Source: RPRB01 sp035543115 (lineage in GTDB: Bacteria > Myxococcota > Myxococcia > Myxococcales > Myxococcaceae). From it: a stretch of 64,000 nt of DNA. A program made the translations under genes and the position numbers. The stretch lies in assembly GCA_035543115.1 (NCBI GenBank), contig DATKKF010000042.1, positions 1 through 64,000 on the forward strand. Direction: 5' to 3'. Each line of letters starts with the position of its first letter. Position 1 is the stretch's first letter. This document shows, piece after piece, positions 32,074-40,248 of this stretch. The notes beneath the pieces were generated by a model. That model searched no databases. It worked only from the letters and a program-made list of their open reading frames with translations, and was not told the origin of the DNA.

Positions 32074-33042
32074 ATGAACGAACCCCAGCTCTCCAGCGCC
32101 CGCCCCGGCCCGAACGACCCCTGCTGGTGCAGGAGCGGGCTCAAGTACAAGAAGTGCCACCGCGAGGCCGATGCGCGCTCGGGGGCTCCGGCGCCGCGCC
32201 TGCGCCGGGTGAAGCCAGGACGCATCTCCCCGATGCGCTCGGTGCCGCCCGAGATTCCCCGGCCGGACTACGTCCCCTCGGGACGCCCGGGACGGGGCAT
32301 CCGGGGAGATCCCGCCACCCGGCTGGACCGCATGCGCCGCGCCTGCCGGGCCGCCGCCCAGGTCCTCCAGGAGACCGGCGCCCGGGTGGCAGCGGGCGTC
32401 ACCACCGACGCGCTCGACGCCATCGCCCACGCCGCGTACATCGCCCGGGGCGGCTACCCCAGCACGCTCGGGTACCACGGTTTCCAGAAGAGCATGTGCA
32501 CCAGCGTCAACGAGGTGGTGGTGCACGGCATCCCGGACGACCGGCCGCTCGAGCAGGGCGACATCGTCAACTGCGACGTCACCATCTACCTCGAGGGCAT
32601 GCACGGCGATTGCTCCGCCACCTTCCCCGTCGGCGAGGTGGACGAGGCAGCGAGGAAGCTCATCCGGGTGACCGGGGAGGCGCTCTTGAAGGGCATCGAG
32701 GCGGTGAAGCCCGGCCGCCAGGTGCGCGCCATCGGCCAGGCCATCGCCGCCCACGCGGCGGCCAACGGGCTGGGCGTCGTTCGCAACTACTGCGGCCACG
32801 GCATCGGCGAGATTTTCCACACCGAGCTGCAGATTCCCCACTTCGACGACCCGGCGGCGACCACCGTCCTCGAGGAGGGGATGATCTTCACCATCGAGCC
32901 CATGCTCACCGAGGGAAGCTGGGGGGTGAGGCACTGGAACGACGGCTGGACCGCGGTGACCGCCGACGGCCTCCGCTCCGCCCAGATGGAGCACACGGTT
33001 CTGGTCACCCGCGACGGGGCGGAGATCCTCACGCTCCCCTGA
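32074..33042 (+). CDS. map: Type I methionine aminopeptidase with N-terminal SEC-C zinc motif
   Basis: Removes the initiator methionine from nascent proteins in the cytosol. 322 residues: a SEC-C motif (PNDPCWCRSGLKYKKCH, residues 12-28) likely binding zinc and the ribosome, a Pro/Arg-rich linker with the class-typical PPEIPRPDYV, and the pita-bread catalytic domain from about residue 80. Metal ligands are visible in NCDVTIYLEGMHGDCSATF (two Asp), GHGIGEIFH (His), FTIEPML (Glu) and AQMEHTVLV (Glu). It follows the YceI-cytochrome gene by 15 bases with GGAGGG upstream, so it may be co-transcribed with the redox operon although its role is general. Confidence 0.95.
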   Translation: MNEPQLSSARPGPNDPCWCRSGLKYKKCHREADARSGAPAPRLRRVKPGRISPMRSVPPEIPRPDYVPSGRPGRGIRGDPATRLDRMRRACRAAAQVLQETGARVAAGVTTDALDAIAHAAYIARGGYPSTLGYHGFQKSMCTSVNEVVVHGIPDDRPLEQGDIVNCDVTIYLEGMHGDCSATFPVGEVDEAARKLIRVTGEALLKGIEAVKPGRQVRAIGQAIAAHAAANGLGVVRNYCGHGIGEIFHTELQIPHFDDPAATTVLEEGMIFTIEPMLTEGSWGVRHWNDGWTAVTADGLRSAQMEHTVLVTRDGAEILTLP

Positions 33043-33054
33043 CCGACCGGTCGG
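33043..33054. promoter_or_regulatory. Perfect 12-bp palindrome after the map stop codon
   Basis: CCGACCGGTCGG begins on the base after the map stop. With no loop it is a poor terminator hairpin; it looks like a homodimeric-regulator operator (TetR-like sites of this kind are common in GC-rich genomes). The nearest downstream start is ilvE, 193 bases away. Confidence 0.3.
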
Positions 33055-33247
33055 CATCCGGTCCCGCGGGGCCTGGGGAGAAGAGCCCACGACACTCCGG
33101 GGCGAAACGGACTCGCCGCGCGAGCAGTGCATCGAGCGCTTGCGGGCGGACAGCGGCTGGCCGCCACCGGACGGGGGGTGGCCTCCGTGACGCCGCACCG
33201 GTATATGGCCGCGCCGGGGATGGTCGTTCGCGCCCCGAGGAGAGCCG

Positions 33248-34312
33248 ATGGCGTACGACATCCAGGTGACACGCACCACGACGCCGAAGCCCCGGCCCCC
33301 CGCCGGTGACCTCGGCTTCGGGCGCTTCTACAGCGACCATCTCTTCCTGGCCGAGCACGACGGCCGCGGCTGGCACTCCGCCCGCATCGTCCCCTACGGG
33401 CCGCTCCCGCTGGACCCGGCGGCCAGCGCGCTGCAATACGGCCAGGCGATGTTCGAGGGGATGAAGGCGGTGGCCGGCGAGCGCGGCCCGCTCCTGTTCC
33501 GGCCCCAGACGCACGCCCGCCGGATGAACGCCTCGGCGGCCAGGCTGTGCATGCCCGAGGTTCCCGAGGAGCTCTTCCTCGCCGCGCTCCGGGCGGTGGT
33601 GCACGAGGACGCCTCCTGGGTGCCGACCGAGCCCGGCGCGTCGCTCTACGTCCGGCCGACGATGATCGGCTCCGAGGCATACCTCGGGGTTCGTCCGTCG
33701 AAGAAGTACCTGTTCTACGTGCTCACCTCACCGGTGGGGAACTACTTCGGTCCCCGGCCCACGCCGCTCCGGCTCTGGGTCGAGACGGAGCACGTTCGCG
33801 CGGCGCGCGGCGGCATCGGCGCGGCGAAGGCCGGCGCCAACTACGTCGCGGGCATGGCCGCCGCCGAGCGGGCGAAGAAGCACGGCTTCCACCAGGTCAT
33901 CTGGCTCGACCAGAGCCATCGCTACGTCGAGGAGGCGGGGACGATGAACGTCTTCTTCCGCATCGGCGACACGGTGGTGACCCCGCCGCTCGAGGACTCG
34001 CTCCTGGCCGGCGTGACGCGCGACTCGGTGCTGACCCTGCTCCGCGAGTGGAAGGTGAAGGTCGAAGAGCGGCCGGTGAGCATCGCCGAGCTGGCAGAGC
34101 ACTCGGCCCGCGGTCAGCTGACGGAGGCCTTCGGCACCGGCACCGCGGCCACCATCTCCGCCATCGGCGAGCTGCAGTGGGGCGACACCACGATGCGGTT
34201 GGGGGAGGCGCGGGGAGAGATCGCCGAGCGGCTCTACCGCACGATGATGGAGCTCTTCGGTTCGCGGCGTCCGGACCCCCGCGGGTGGCTGGTCCCGGTC
34301 GAGCTCTCGTAG
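33248..34312 (+). CDS. ilvE: Branched-chain amino acid aminotransferase
   Basis: PLP enzyme transferring the amino group between glutamate and leucine, isoleucine or valine. 354 residues, the long (class IV, eukaryote-like BCAT2 type) form. Motifs: SALQYGQAMFEGMKAV near residue 59, FRPQTHARRMNASAARL near 84, SLYVRPTMIGSEAYLGV near 132, PLP Lys in GIGAAKAGANYVAGM near 194, VEEAGTMNVFF near 226 and TEAFGTGTAATISAI near 293. GAGGAGAGCCG precedes the ATG. Its last 79 bases overlap the end of the convergent cupin gene. Confidence 0.95.
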   Translation: MAYDIQVTRTTTPKPRPPAGDLGFGRFYSDHLFLAEHDGRGWHSARIVPYGPLPLDPAASALQYGQAMFEGMKAVAGERGPLLFRPQTHARRMNASAARLCMPEVPEELFLAALRAVVHEDASWVPTEPGASLYVRPTMIGSEAYLGVRPSKKYLFYVLTSPVGNYFGPRPTPLRLWVETEHVRAARGGIGAAKAGANYVAGMAAAERAKKHGFHQVIWLDQSHRYVEEAGTMNVFFRIGDTVVTPPLEDSLLAGVTRDSVLTLLREWKVKVEERPVSIAELAEHSARGQLTEAFGTGTAATISAIGELQWGDTTMRLGEARGEIAERLYRTMMELFGSRRPDPRGWLVPVELS

Positions 34313-34785
34313 AACTCCATCCGCGCGAGCGGCGGCGCGTAGAGGTGCAGGCTCACCGCCCGGCCCCGTCCGGCGTGCTCGACGTGGTGGATGCTGTGCA
34401 GCTGCTCGTGGAAGACGCCGCCCGTGCGGTGCCTCCGCCGCCTGGCCTTCATCACCCGTCCGCCTCGGGCGAGCCGGTACTCCACCTCGGTCAGCGTGCC
34501 CTCGAGCACGCAGATGAGCCCGTAGCTCTCGCCGTGGCCATGGGGCGTGGTGCGCTGCCCGGGGAGCCAGCCCATGAGCAGCACCTCCCAGCCGGCGGTC
34601 CGGTGCAGCTGCGTCCGGGTGTAGCCCTGGGCGGAGAAGGTCGCCCGGGCGGTGAGCGCGGCCAGCTTGAGGGCGTGCGGCCACCCGGCGCCGAGGGCGA
34701 CCAGCTCCTCCGGCCTCGGCCGGGCGGCCGGCAAGCTCCCCAGGAGCAGCTCGAGTTCGCGCAGCAACATGACGACCGCCACCAT
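34234..34785 (-). CDS. Cysteine dioxygenase-type cupin
   Basis: A 183-residue cupin resembling bacterial cysteine dioxygenase (thiol dioxygenase). The 3-His iron site is suggested by TTPHGHGESYGLICVLEGTL near residues 80-98 (HxH plus the following Gly-rich strand) and the second cupin motif with LHSIHHVEHAG near 130. RTQLHRTAGWEVLLMGWLPGQ also matches the family. Substrate (cysteine or 3-mercaptopropionate) not decidable. ATG at 34785 used; ATG at 34770 is possible. The C-terminal 26 codons read antisense to the end of ilvE, an unusually long convergent overlap, so the true functional end may be shorter. Confidence 0.82.
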   Translation of the reverse strand: MVAVVMLLRELELLLGSLPAARPRPEELVALGAGWPHALKLAALTARATFSAQGYTRTQLHRTAGWEVLLMGWLPGQRTTPHGHGESYGLICVLEGTLTEVEYRLARGGRVMKARRRRHRTGGVFHEQLHSIHHVEHAGRGRAVSLHLYAPPLARMEFYESSTGTSHPRGSGRREPKSSIIVR

Positions 34786-34838
34786 GGGGTGGACGAGGGC
34801 TCCGATGGAAGCACGGTTCCGCTAGGGTCGTCCAACGC

Positions 34839-36185
34839 ATGACGGACGGGGTGGTCATCGTCGGTGGGGGCGCGAGCGGCACGCTCACCGCGGTGGCCCT
34901 CGCCGGTGTGCCGGGGCTCGGCCCGCTGATGCTGGTGGACGCCGGGGGCGCGTTCGCCCGCGGCGTCGCCTACTCCACCGAGGAGCCGGTGCACCTGCTC
35001 AACGTGCCCGCCGGGCGGATGAGCGCGTTTCCGGATCAGCCGTCACACCTCCTGGACTGGCTCGCCGCGCGTGGAGAGCCCGCCGACCCCGAGGCATTCA
35101 TCCAGCGGCGTCTCTACGGCGCCTACCTGGGCGAGCTGCTGCACGGCACTGGCACCCGCGTGCGCCGCGTCGTCGACCGCGCGCTCTCGCTCGCCGCCCA
35201 CGGCCCCGGGCTCCAGGTGGCCCTGGCGCTCGGACCGCCGCTGCAGGCGCGCGCGGCGGTGCTGGCGCTCGGAAACTTCCCGCCCGAGCTGCCGCCGGGC
35301 TGGACGGAGCTGCCGCCCCGGCTGGCCTGGCGCACTCCCTGGTGCACCCCCGAGGACTGGCCGGCACCGGACACCGAGGTGCTCCTGGTCGGAGCGGGGC
35401 TCACCGCGGTGGACGTGGTGCTCTCGCTGGATGCCCGCGGCCACCGCGGAAGGATCCATCTGCTCTCCCGGCGTGGGCTGGCTCCGGCCACGCACCCGGC
35501 CCGGATGTTCGCGCCGCTCGCGCTCGGGCCGCGGCCGGCGGGGCTGCGCCCGCTGCTCCGGATGTTCCGCGAGCGCGCGCGACGGGAGGACCCACGCGCG
35601 GTGCTGGACACCCTCCGCCCCGAGCTGGGCGCGCTCTGGCAGGGGCTCTCCCCCGTCGAGCAGCGGCGCTTCCTCCGGCACCTCCGCACCTGGTTCGACA
35701 CGCTCCGGCATCGGGTCGCGCCCGAGGTGGGCGCGCGCGTGGGAGCGCTCGAGGCCGAAGGTCGGCTGGTCCGTCACGCAGGCCGCGCGGTCTCCATCAC
35801 CGAGCAGGGCGGGAGGCTGGCGCTGCGTTACCGGCCGCGGGGCGCGCGGACGCTCGCCGTGCTCGCGGTGGACCTGGCCATCCCCACCACCGGGCCGGCG
35901 ATGGACGTGCGGGCCCTGGACGACCCGCTGGTCCGCTCGCTGCTCGCGGCGGGACAGGCGCGCCCCGGCCCGCACGGCCTCGGCTTCGCCACCGCCGAGG
36001 ATGGCGCGGTGCTCGGGCCGCTCGGGGACAGGCTCTGGACGCTCGGCGGGCTCAGGCGGGGGGACCTCTGGGAGTCCACGGCCATCCCGGAGATCCGCGC
36101 CCAGGCGCAGGCGCTCGGCGGGACGCTCGCGGCGCGGCTCAGGACGGCAGGTGCTGGATCAGGCCCCAGACCAGGGCGGTGCTGA
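34839..36185 (+). CDS. FAD/NAD(P)-binding protein (HsfS/hydroxyacylglutathione-like NAD_binding_9 type)
   Basis: A 448-residue flavoprotein-like enzyme. N-terminal dinucleotide fold VVIVGGGASGTLTAVAL (residues 5-21), the family segments FARGVAYSTEEPVHLLNVPA and GRMSAFPDQP near residues 39-66, LALGNFPPELPPGW near 145, a second nucleotide fold VLLVGAGLTAVDVVLSL near 180, and GRIHLLSRRGLAP. Such proteins are often annotated FAD-NAD(P)-binding or adenylyl-sulfate-reductase-like; the reaction is unknown. Divergent from the cupin gene across about 50 bases. Its last 47 bases overlap a possible 39-residue antisense membrane peptide. Confidence 0.85.
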   Translation: MTDGVVIVGGGASGTLTAVALAGVPGLGPLMLVDAGGAFARGVAYSTEEPVHLLNVPAGRMSAFPDQPSHLLDWLAARGEPADPEAFIQRRLYGAYLGELLHGTGTRVRRVVDRALSLAAHGPGLQVALALGPPLQARAAVLALGNFPPELPPGWTELPPRLAWRTPWCTPEDWPAPDTEVLLVGAGLTAVDVVLSLDARGHRGRIHLLSRRGLAPATHPARMFAPLALGPRPAGLRPLLRMFRERARREDPRAVLDTLRPELGALWQGLSPVEQRRFLRHLRTWFDTLRHRVAPEVGARVGALEAEGRLVRHAGRAVSITEQGGRLALRYRPRGARTLAVLAVDLAIPTTGPAMDVRALDDPLVRSLLAAGQARPGPHGLGFATAEDGAVLGPLGDRLWTLGGLRRGDLWESTAIPEIRAQAQALGGTLAARLRTAGAGSGPRPGRC

Positions 36186-36258
36186 GCGCATCGAAGGCGA
36201 GCGCGATGAGCAGCGCCACCAGCGCGACGTCCAGCACGGGAGGGCGATTGTCCCACAT
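36139..36258 (-). CDS. Possible 39-residue single-pass membrane peptide
   Basis: Short frame starting MWDNRPPVLDV, then a hydrophobic helix (ALVALLIALAFDALSTALVW) and ending GLIQHLPS. The ATG has GAGGTG five bases upstream on the minus strand, a good ribosome site. The composition is unlike a random shadow frame. It overlaps the end of the flavoprotein gene on the opposite strand by 47 bases. Too short to identify; could be a small membrane regulator or toxin-like peptide, or chance. Confidence 0.4.
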   Translation of the reverse strand: MWDNRPPVLDVALVALLIALAFDALSTALVWGLIQHLPS

Positions 36259-36651
36259 CACAGCACCTCGAGAGGCAGCCTCGGTCACAAGAAATGCAAG
36301 CGCGGATCCACCGACGACTCCGAGCAATTCCGGGCAGCTGCTCGCATGCGAGCTCTCGCCCTGCGAACGTCCTTGCACTCGTTGCATTGCATGGAGTGAC
36401 AGCGCGGCCCAGGTTGCGCCGGGCCACACTCCCCGGGTGAGCTCGGGCGAGGGCCAAGGCGGGCGTGACCGCAGGTTTGCTCCAAAGGAAATCGGGGAGA
36501 TCGGGGCCGAAGTCCGGGCCGTTGCGCGCCTCCTGCCGCCCTCCGACTGGCTCACCGAGCTGCCGGACTGCGTCACACACCCGTCACGCGAGTGTCACAC
36601 GCTCCGTCCCGGTCCAGGCCCAATCTCCGCCCGCACTCGCTGGAGGTCTAC
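36259..36651. promoter_or_regulatory. 393-base intergenic region with three 11-bp-spaced GTCAC repeats
   Basis: No gene is supported here. At 36570-36598 there are three heptamers, GCGTCAC, CCGTCAC and GTGTCAC, each followed by a four-base linker, with GTCAC starting at 36572, 36583 and 36594. This 7+4 layout is that of Pho boxes bound by OmpR/PhoB-type regulators. It lies 54 bases upstream of the DsbA-like gene start. The rest of the gap contains TTGCACTCGTTGCATTGCA (36371 area), a short repeat of TTGCA, and nothing else recognised. Confidence 0.45.
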
Positions 36652-37197
36652 ATGGCCCGTTATCCCCGGCTCGCCGTTGCCGTCGGCCCCGAGGACCACG
36701 TGCTCGGGAATCCGGAGGCACCGCTGACGCTGCTCATGTACGGCGACTACACGTGCCCGTACACCCGACGGGCGTCGGCCCACGTGGAGGTGGTCCGGAG
36801 GAAGCTCGGGAGACGGATGCGCTACGCATTCCGGCACTTCCCGCGGGAGGATTTTCACCCGGAGGCGGGGCTACTGGCCGAGGCGGCGCACGCGGCGGGC
36901 GCGCAGGGCCGGTTCTGGGAGATGCACCAGGCGCTGATGCTCGCCGAGGAGCCGGTGGACCCGGCGGCCATCGCCGGGCAGCTGGGGCTCGACCTCGAGC
37001 GCTTCTCGAGCGAGCTGCAGGCGCGAGTCCACCGCGCGCACGTGGCCAGGGAGATGGATGGCGGTCTCCGCAGCGGCGTGACTCGCACGCCCACTCTCTT
37101 CATCAACGGCAAGCGCCACGTGGGCAGCTGGGAGAACGGCACGCTGCTCCGGGCCCTCGGCGGCGCCCCGGCGATGGCGCGCTCGGCCCACCTGTAG
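36652..37197 (+). CDS. DsbA-family thioredoxin-fold protein with a single active-site cysteine
   Basis: A 181-residue cytosolic (no signal peptide) thioredoxin-fold protein of the DsbA/FrnE-like group, similar to the domain fused to some NhaA antiporters. NPEAPLTLLMYGDYTCPYTRR near residues 20-40 holds the active-site position, but it reads C-P-Y-T: the second cysteine of CxxC is Thr. The cis-Pro motif TRTPTLFINGKRHVGS near 143-158 is intact, as are AGLLAEAAHAAGAQGRFWEM. A monothiol site favours glutathione- or mixed-disulfide chemistry rather than disulfide formation. GGAGGTCTAC precedes the ATG. The upstream GTCAC array suggests control by a two-component regulator. Confidence 0.88.
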   Translation: MARYPRLAVAVGPEDHVLGNPEAPLTLLMYGDYTCPYTRRASAHVEVVRRKLGRRMRYAFRHFPREDFHPEAGLLAEAAHAAGAQGRFWEMHQALMLAEEPVDPAAIAGQLGLDLERFSSELQARVHRAHVAREMDGGLRSGVTRTPTLFINGKRHVGSWENGTLLRALGGAPAMARSAHL

Positions 37198-37309
37198 GTC
37201 GAGCTTCCCGGCACGCACCGAAGTGAGGGGCGACCGGCTCTCCGCCCGGGGCGATTGATCCGCGCGTATACCCGAGGGTCCACGCCGACGCTCGAGCGAG
37301 GGGACGACG

Positions 37310-38092
37310 ATGGGGCGACTGGACGGGAAAGTGGCGGTGGTGACCGGGGGCGGCTCGGGGCTGGGGCGGGCCATCACGCTCCGCTACGTCGCCGAGGGCG
37401 CGCGGGTGCTGGTGACCGACGTGAACCTCGAGGGCTGCCAGCAGACCCTCGCCGCGCTCCCGGAGCCCGACGGCTCTCGGGCGGCAGTGCGCCGGGTGGA
37501 TGTCTCGCGCGAGCCGGAGGTCGAGGCCGCGGTCGCCGACGCCGTGCAGCGCTGGGGCCGGCTGGACGTGATGGTGGCCAACGCGGGCATCGGCGCGCCG
37601 GGCTTCCTGGCCGACCTCTCGCTGGAGGACTGGCAGCGCGTGGTCGACGTGAACCTGACCGGCGTCTTCCTCTGCGCGCGGGCGGCGGTGCGGGTGATGC
37701 GCGAGGGTGACCTGGGCGGCAGCATCGTGGTGATGTCCTCGGTCGCGGGCCTGCACGGGGCGCCGATGCTCGGCGCGTACGGGCCGACGAAGGCGGCGGT
37801 GCTGCAGCTGGTGCAGACGCTCGCGCTGGAGGGTGCGCCGAGCCGGATCCGCGCCAACGCGCTGTGCCCGGTGTGGACCGAGTCGCCGATGGTCGACGCC
37901 TTCGTGCAGGGGCTGGGACTCACCCCCGAGCAGGGGGCGAAGGTCCTGACGCGGGACATCCCGCTCGGGCGGCTCGGGAAGCCGGACGACGTGGCGTGGG
38001 CGGCGGTGTACCTGGCCTCGGACGAGTCGGCGTTCGTGACCGGCGTGGCGCTGCCCATCGACGGAGGGCACATGGCGGGGCGCCTGCCGTAG
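37310..38092 (+). CDS. Short-chain dehydrogenase/reductase (classical SDR)
   Basis: A 260-residue classical SDR with all motifs: cofactor site VVTGGGSGLGRA near residue 10, acidic/NAD-type position VTDVN, NAG motif MVANAGIGAP near 87, catalytic Ser in VVMSSVAG near 138, YGPTK (Tyr/Lys) near 155, and the C-terminal VTGVALPIDGGHMAG. The Asp at the end of beta-2 favours NAD(H). Substrate unknown. It stands alone, followed 14 bases later by the DUF885 lipoprotein gene on the same strand, so they may be co-transcribed. Confidence 0.93.
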   Translation: MGRLDGKVAVVTGGGSGLGRAITLRYVAEGARVLVTDVNLEGCQQTLAALPEPDGSRAAVRRVDVSREPEVEAAVADAVQRWGRLDVMVANAGIGAPGFLADLSLEDWQRVVDVNLTGVFLCARAAVRVMREGDLGGSIVVMSSVAGLHGAPMLGAYGPTKAAVLQLVQTLALEGAPSRIRANALCPVWTESPMVDAFVQGLGLTPEQGAKVLTRDIPLGRLGKPDDVAWAAVYLASDESAFVTGVALPIDGGHMAGRLP

Positions 38093-38106
38093 TAAGCAGG
38101 CGCTCC

Positions 38107-39825
38107 ATGCCACGGTCTGCGCTTCCGCTCGCCCTGCTCTGCCTGTTCGCCTGCGCCCACGGGAAGGGGCTCTCCCGCGAGGAGGCGCAAGGGAGGTTCT
38201 CGAAGCTGGTCTCGGACTACTTCGACGAGGCGTACGCCTTCGAGCCCACGGTGGGGACGGGCATGGGCTTCCACCAGTTCGACCGGACGCTGGAGGACTT
38301 CAGCGCGCCGCGGGTGGCGACGCACGTGCAGAAGCTCCAGGAGATGCTCGGCCGCGCGGTGGCGCTCTGGACCGAGCGGGTGGCGCTGCCCTACGACGAC
38401 CTGATCGACCTGGAGGCGCTCGAGTCGCGCATCCGGGCCGATCTGCTGGAGTGGGAGAAGATGGGGTTCCGGCTCCAGAACCCGATGACCTACTCCCGCA
38501 TCCCGGGCGAAGGCGTCGACGCGCTGCTCAAGCGTGACTTCGCCCCGGCGGCGGACCGGCTCAAATCCATCACCGCGCGACTCCGCGCGGTGCCGGCGGT
38601 GTATGCCGCGGGCAAGGCGAACGTGAAGACCCCGCCGAAGGAGTGGACCGACCTCGCGCTGCGGATGGCGGAGGGGTCGCTGGGGTTCCTCCAAGACTCG
38701 GTTTCCGCCTGGGGGAAGGAGGCCGCCGGCGCGGACACCCTGGCGCTGGCGGACTTCAACCGCGCGAACACCACGGCCTTCGCGGCGACCCAGGACTGGA
38801 TCCACTTCCTGGAGAAGGAGCTGAAGCCGAGGAGCACCGGGAGCTGGGCCATCGGCCCAGCCTTCTTCGCCGAGAAGCTCCAGACCGAGGAGATGGTGGC
38901 CGAGCCGCTGGACTCACTCTTGACCAAGGGCGAGGCGCAGCTGAAGGCCGACAGCGAGGCGGCGGCGCAGACGGCGCTGCTCATCGACCGCCGGAGGACG
39001 GTGGCCCAGGTGATGGCCGCGATGCAGTCGGACCACCCGACGGCGAAGGACCTCATCCCCGCGGTGCGCCGCTCGCTGGAGGGGGTGCGGCAGTTCGTGG
39101 TCTCGAAGAATCTCGTGTCCTTCCCGTCCGAGGTGCGGCCCAAGGTGGAGCCCACGCCGCCGTACGCGCGGAACGGGTCCTTCGCCTCGCTCGACGCGCC
39201 CGGGCCCTACGAGACCACGGCCACCGAGTCCTACTACTACGTGACGCCCACCGAGGAGACGTGGAGCCCCGCGCAGATCGAGGAGCACCTGCGCGCCTAC
39301 GCCACGCCGATCCTGGCGATGACCGACGTGCACGAGGCCTACCCGGGCCACTTCCTCCAGGCGCTGTGGATGCCGCGGGTGCCCACCAAGGTCCGGAAGC
39401 TGCTCGCCGCCGCGACCAACGTGGAGGGCTGGGCCCACTACACCGAGCAGATGGTGGTGGAGGAGGGGTTCGCGGACAACGACCCGCGGATCAGGCTCGC
39501 CCAGCTGGAGGAGGCGCTGCTCCGCGACTGCCGCTTCGTGGTGGGCATCCAGCTGCACACCACCACCCTGACCGTGGAGCAGGGGGCGGAGCGGTTCGTG
39601 AAGGAGTGCTTCCAGACGCCGGCCAACGGCTACGACGAGGCCCGGCGCGGCACCTACGACCCGACGTACCTGTACTACACGTACGGAAAGCTGCAGATCT
39701 ACGACCTGCGGCGCGAGTACCTGAGCCAGAAGGGGGGCACGCTGCGCGAGTTCCACGACGCCTTCCTCGCCCAGGGGGTGCTGCCCATCCGCCTGGTCCG
39801 CAAGCTCCTCTTCGAGCAGAGGTGA
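38107..39825 (+). CDS. DUF885 family lipoprotein (putative zinc peptidase)
   Basis: A 572-residue exported lipoprotein (ALLCLFAC lipobox, acylated Cys16). DUF885 proteins resemble gluzincin metallopeptidases; the HEAYPGH motif near residue 409 (MTDVHEAYPGHFLQAL) supplies His and Glu ligands, and the conserved GWAHYTEQMVVEEGF near 441 provides a downstream Glu. The N-terminal part is helical with a family-like FEPTVGTGMGFHQFD. Expected to act in the periplasm or on the outer membrane. Peptidase activity is inferred from the motif only. DoxX and ACT genes follow closely. Confidence 0.9.
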   Translation: MPRSALPLALLCLFACAHGKGLSREEAQGRFSKLVSDYFDEAYAFEPTVGTGMGFHQFDRTLEDFSAPRVATHVQKLQEMLGRAVALWTERVALPYDDLIDLEALESRIRADLLEWEKMGFRLQNPMTYSRIPGEGVDALLKRDFAPAADRLKSITARLRAVPAVYAAGKANVKTPPKEWTDLALRMAEGSLGFLQDSVSAWGKEAAGADTLALADFNRANTTAFAATQDWIHFLEKELKPRSTGSWAIGPAFFAEKLQTEEMVAEPLDSLLTKGEAQLKADSEAAAQTALLIDRRRTVAQVMAAMQSDHPTAKDLIPAVRRSLEGVRQFVVSKNLVSFPSEVRPKVEPTPPYARNGSFASLDAPGPYETTATESYYYVTPTEETWSPAQIEEHLRAYATPILAMTDVHEAYPGHFLQALWMPRVPTKVRKLLAAATNVEGWAHYTEQMVVEEGFADNDPRIRLAQLEEALLRDCRFVVGIQLHTTTLTVEQGAERFVKECFQTPANGYDEARRGTYDPTYLYYTYGKLQIYDLRREYLSQKGGTLREFHDAFLAQGVLPIRLVRKLLFEQR

Positions 39826-39828
39826 GCC

Positions 39829-40248
39829 ATGCCCCCCCTGTCCTCTCCCCGCTTCGTCGCCTGGTTGCTGCAGGCGCTCCCCACGCTGTTCCTGGCGATC
39901 CTCTTCCTGCAGTCGGGCATCGACAAGGTGATCGACTTCCGCGGCAACCAGGGCTGGTTGACGCAGCACTTCGGGAACAGCCCGCTGCGCGGGGTGGTGA
40001 CGCCGATGCTGGCGACCCTGACGGTCATCGAGGTGTCGGCGGGCGTGCTCTGCGCGGTGGGGCTGGTGGAGCTGCTGGTGCTGGGTGTGCCGCGCATCGC
40101 GTTCTGGGGCATCGCGGTCGCGGCGGTGGCCTTCCTGGCGCTGTTCTTCGGGCAGCGGATCGCCAAGGACTACACCGGTGCGGCGGTGATCCCCGCGTAC
40201 TTCCTGGTGGCGCTGGTGGGCCTGTGGACGACCGGGCGGTTCCACTGA
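39829..40248 (+). CDS. DoxX-like membrane protein
   Basis: A 139-residue inner-membrane protein with four hydrophobic segments in the DoxX/DoxD pattern: LFLAILFLQSGIDKVIDF near residue 20 (the conserved S-G-x-x-K), VIEVSAGVLCAVGLVELL near 66, and two C-terminal helices ending TTGRFH. Four bases after the DUF885 stop, so probably in the same operon. DoxX proteins take part in quinone- or thiosulfate-linked redox complexes in a few systems; role here unknown. Confidence 0.85.
   Translation: MPPLSSPRFVAWLLQALPTLFLAILFLQSGIDKVIDFRGNQGWLTQHFGNSPLRGVVTPMLATLTVIEVSAGVLCAVGLVELLVLGVPRIAFWGIAVAAVAFLALFFGQRIAKDYTGAAVIPAYFLVALVGLWTTGRFH

Noticed and set aside
38890..40240. Long minus-strand frames opposite DUF885/DoxX genes
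   Set aside because: His/Arg/Glu-rich shadow frames with no recognisable domain, antisense to genes with clear motifs.
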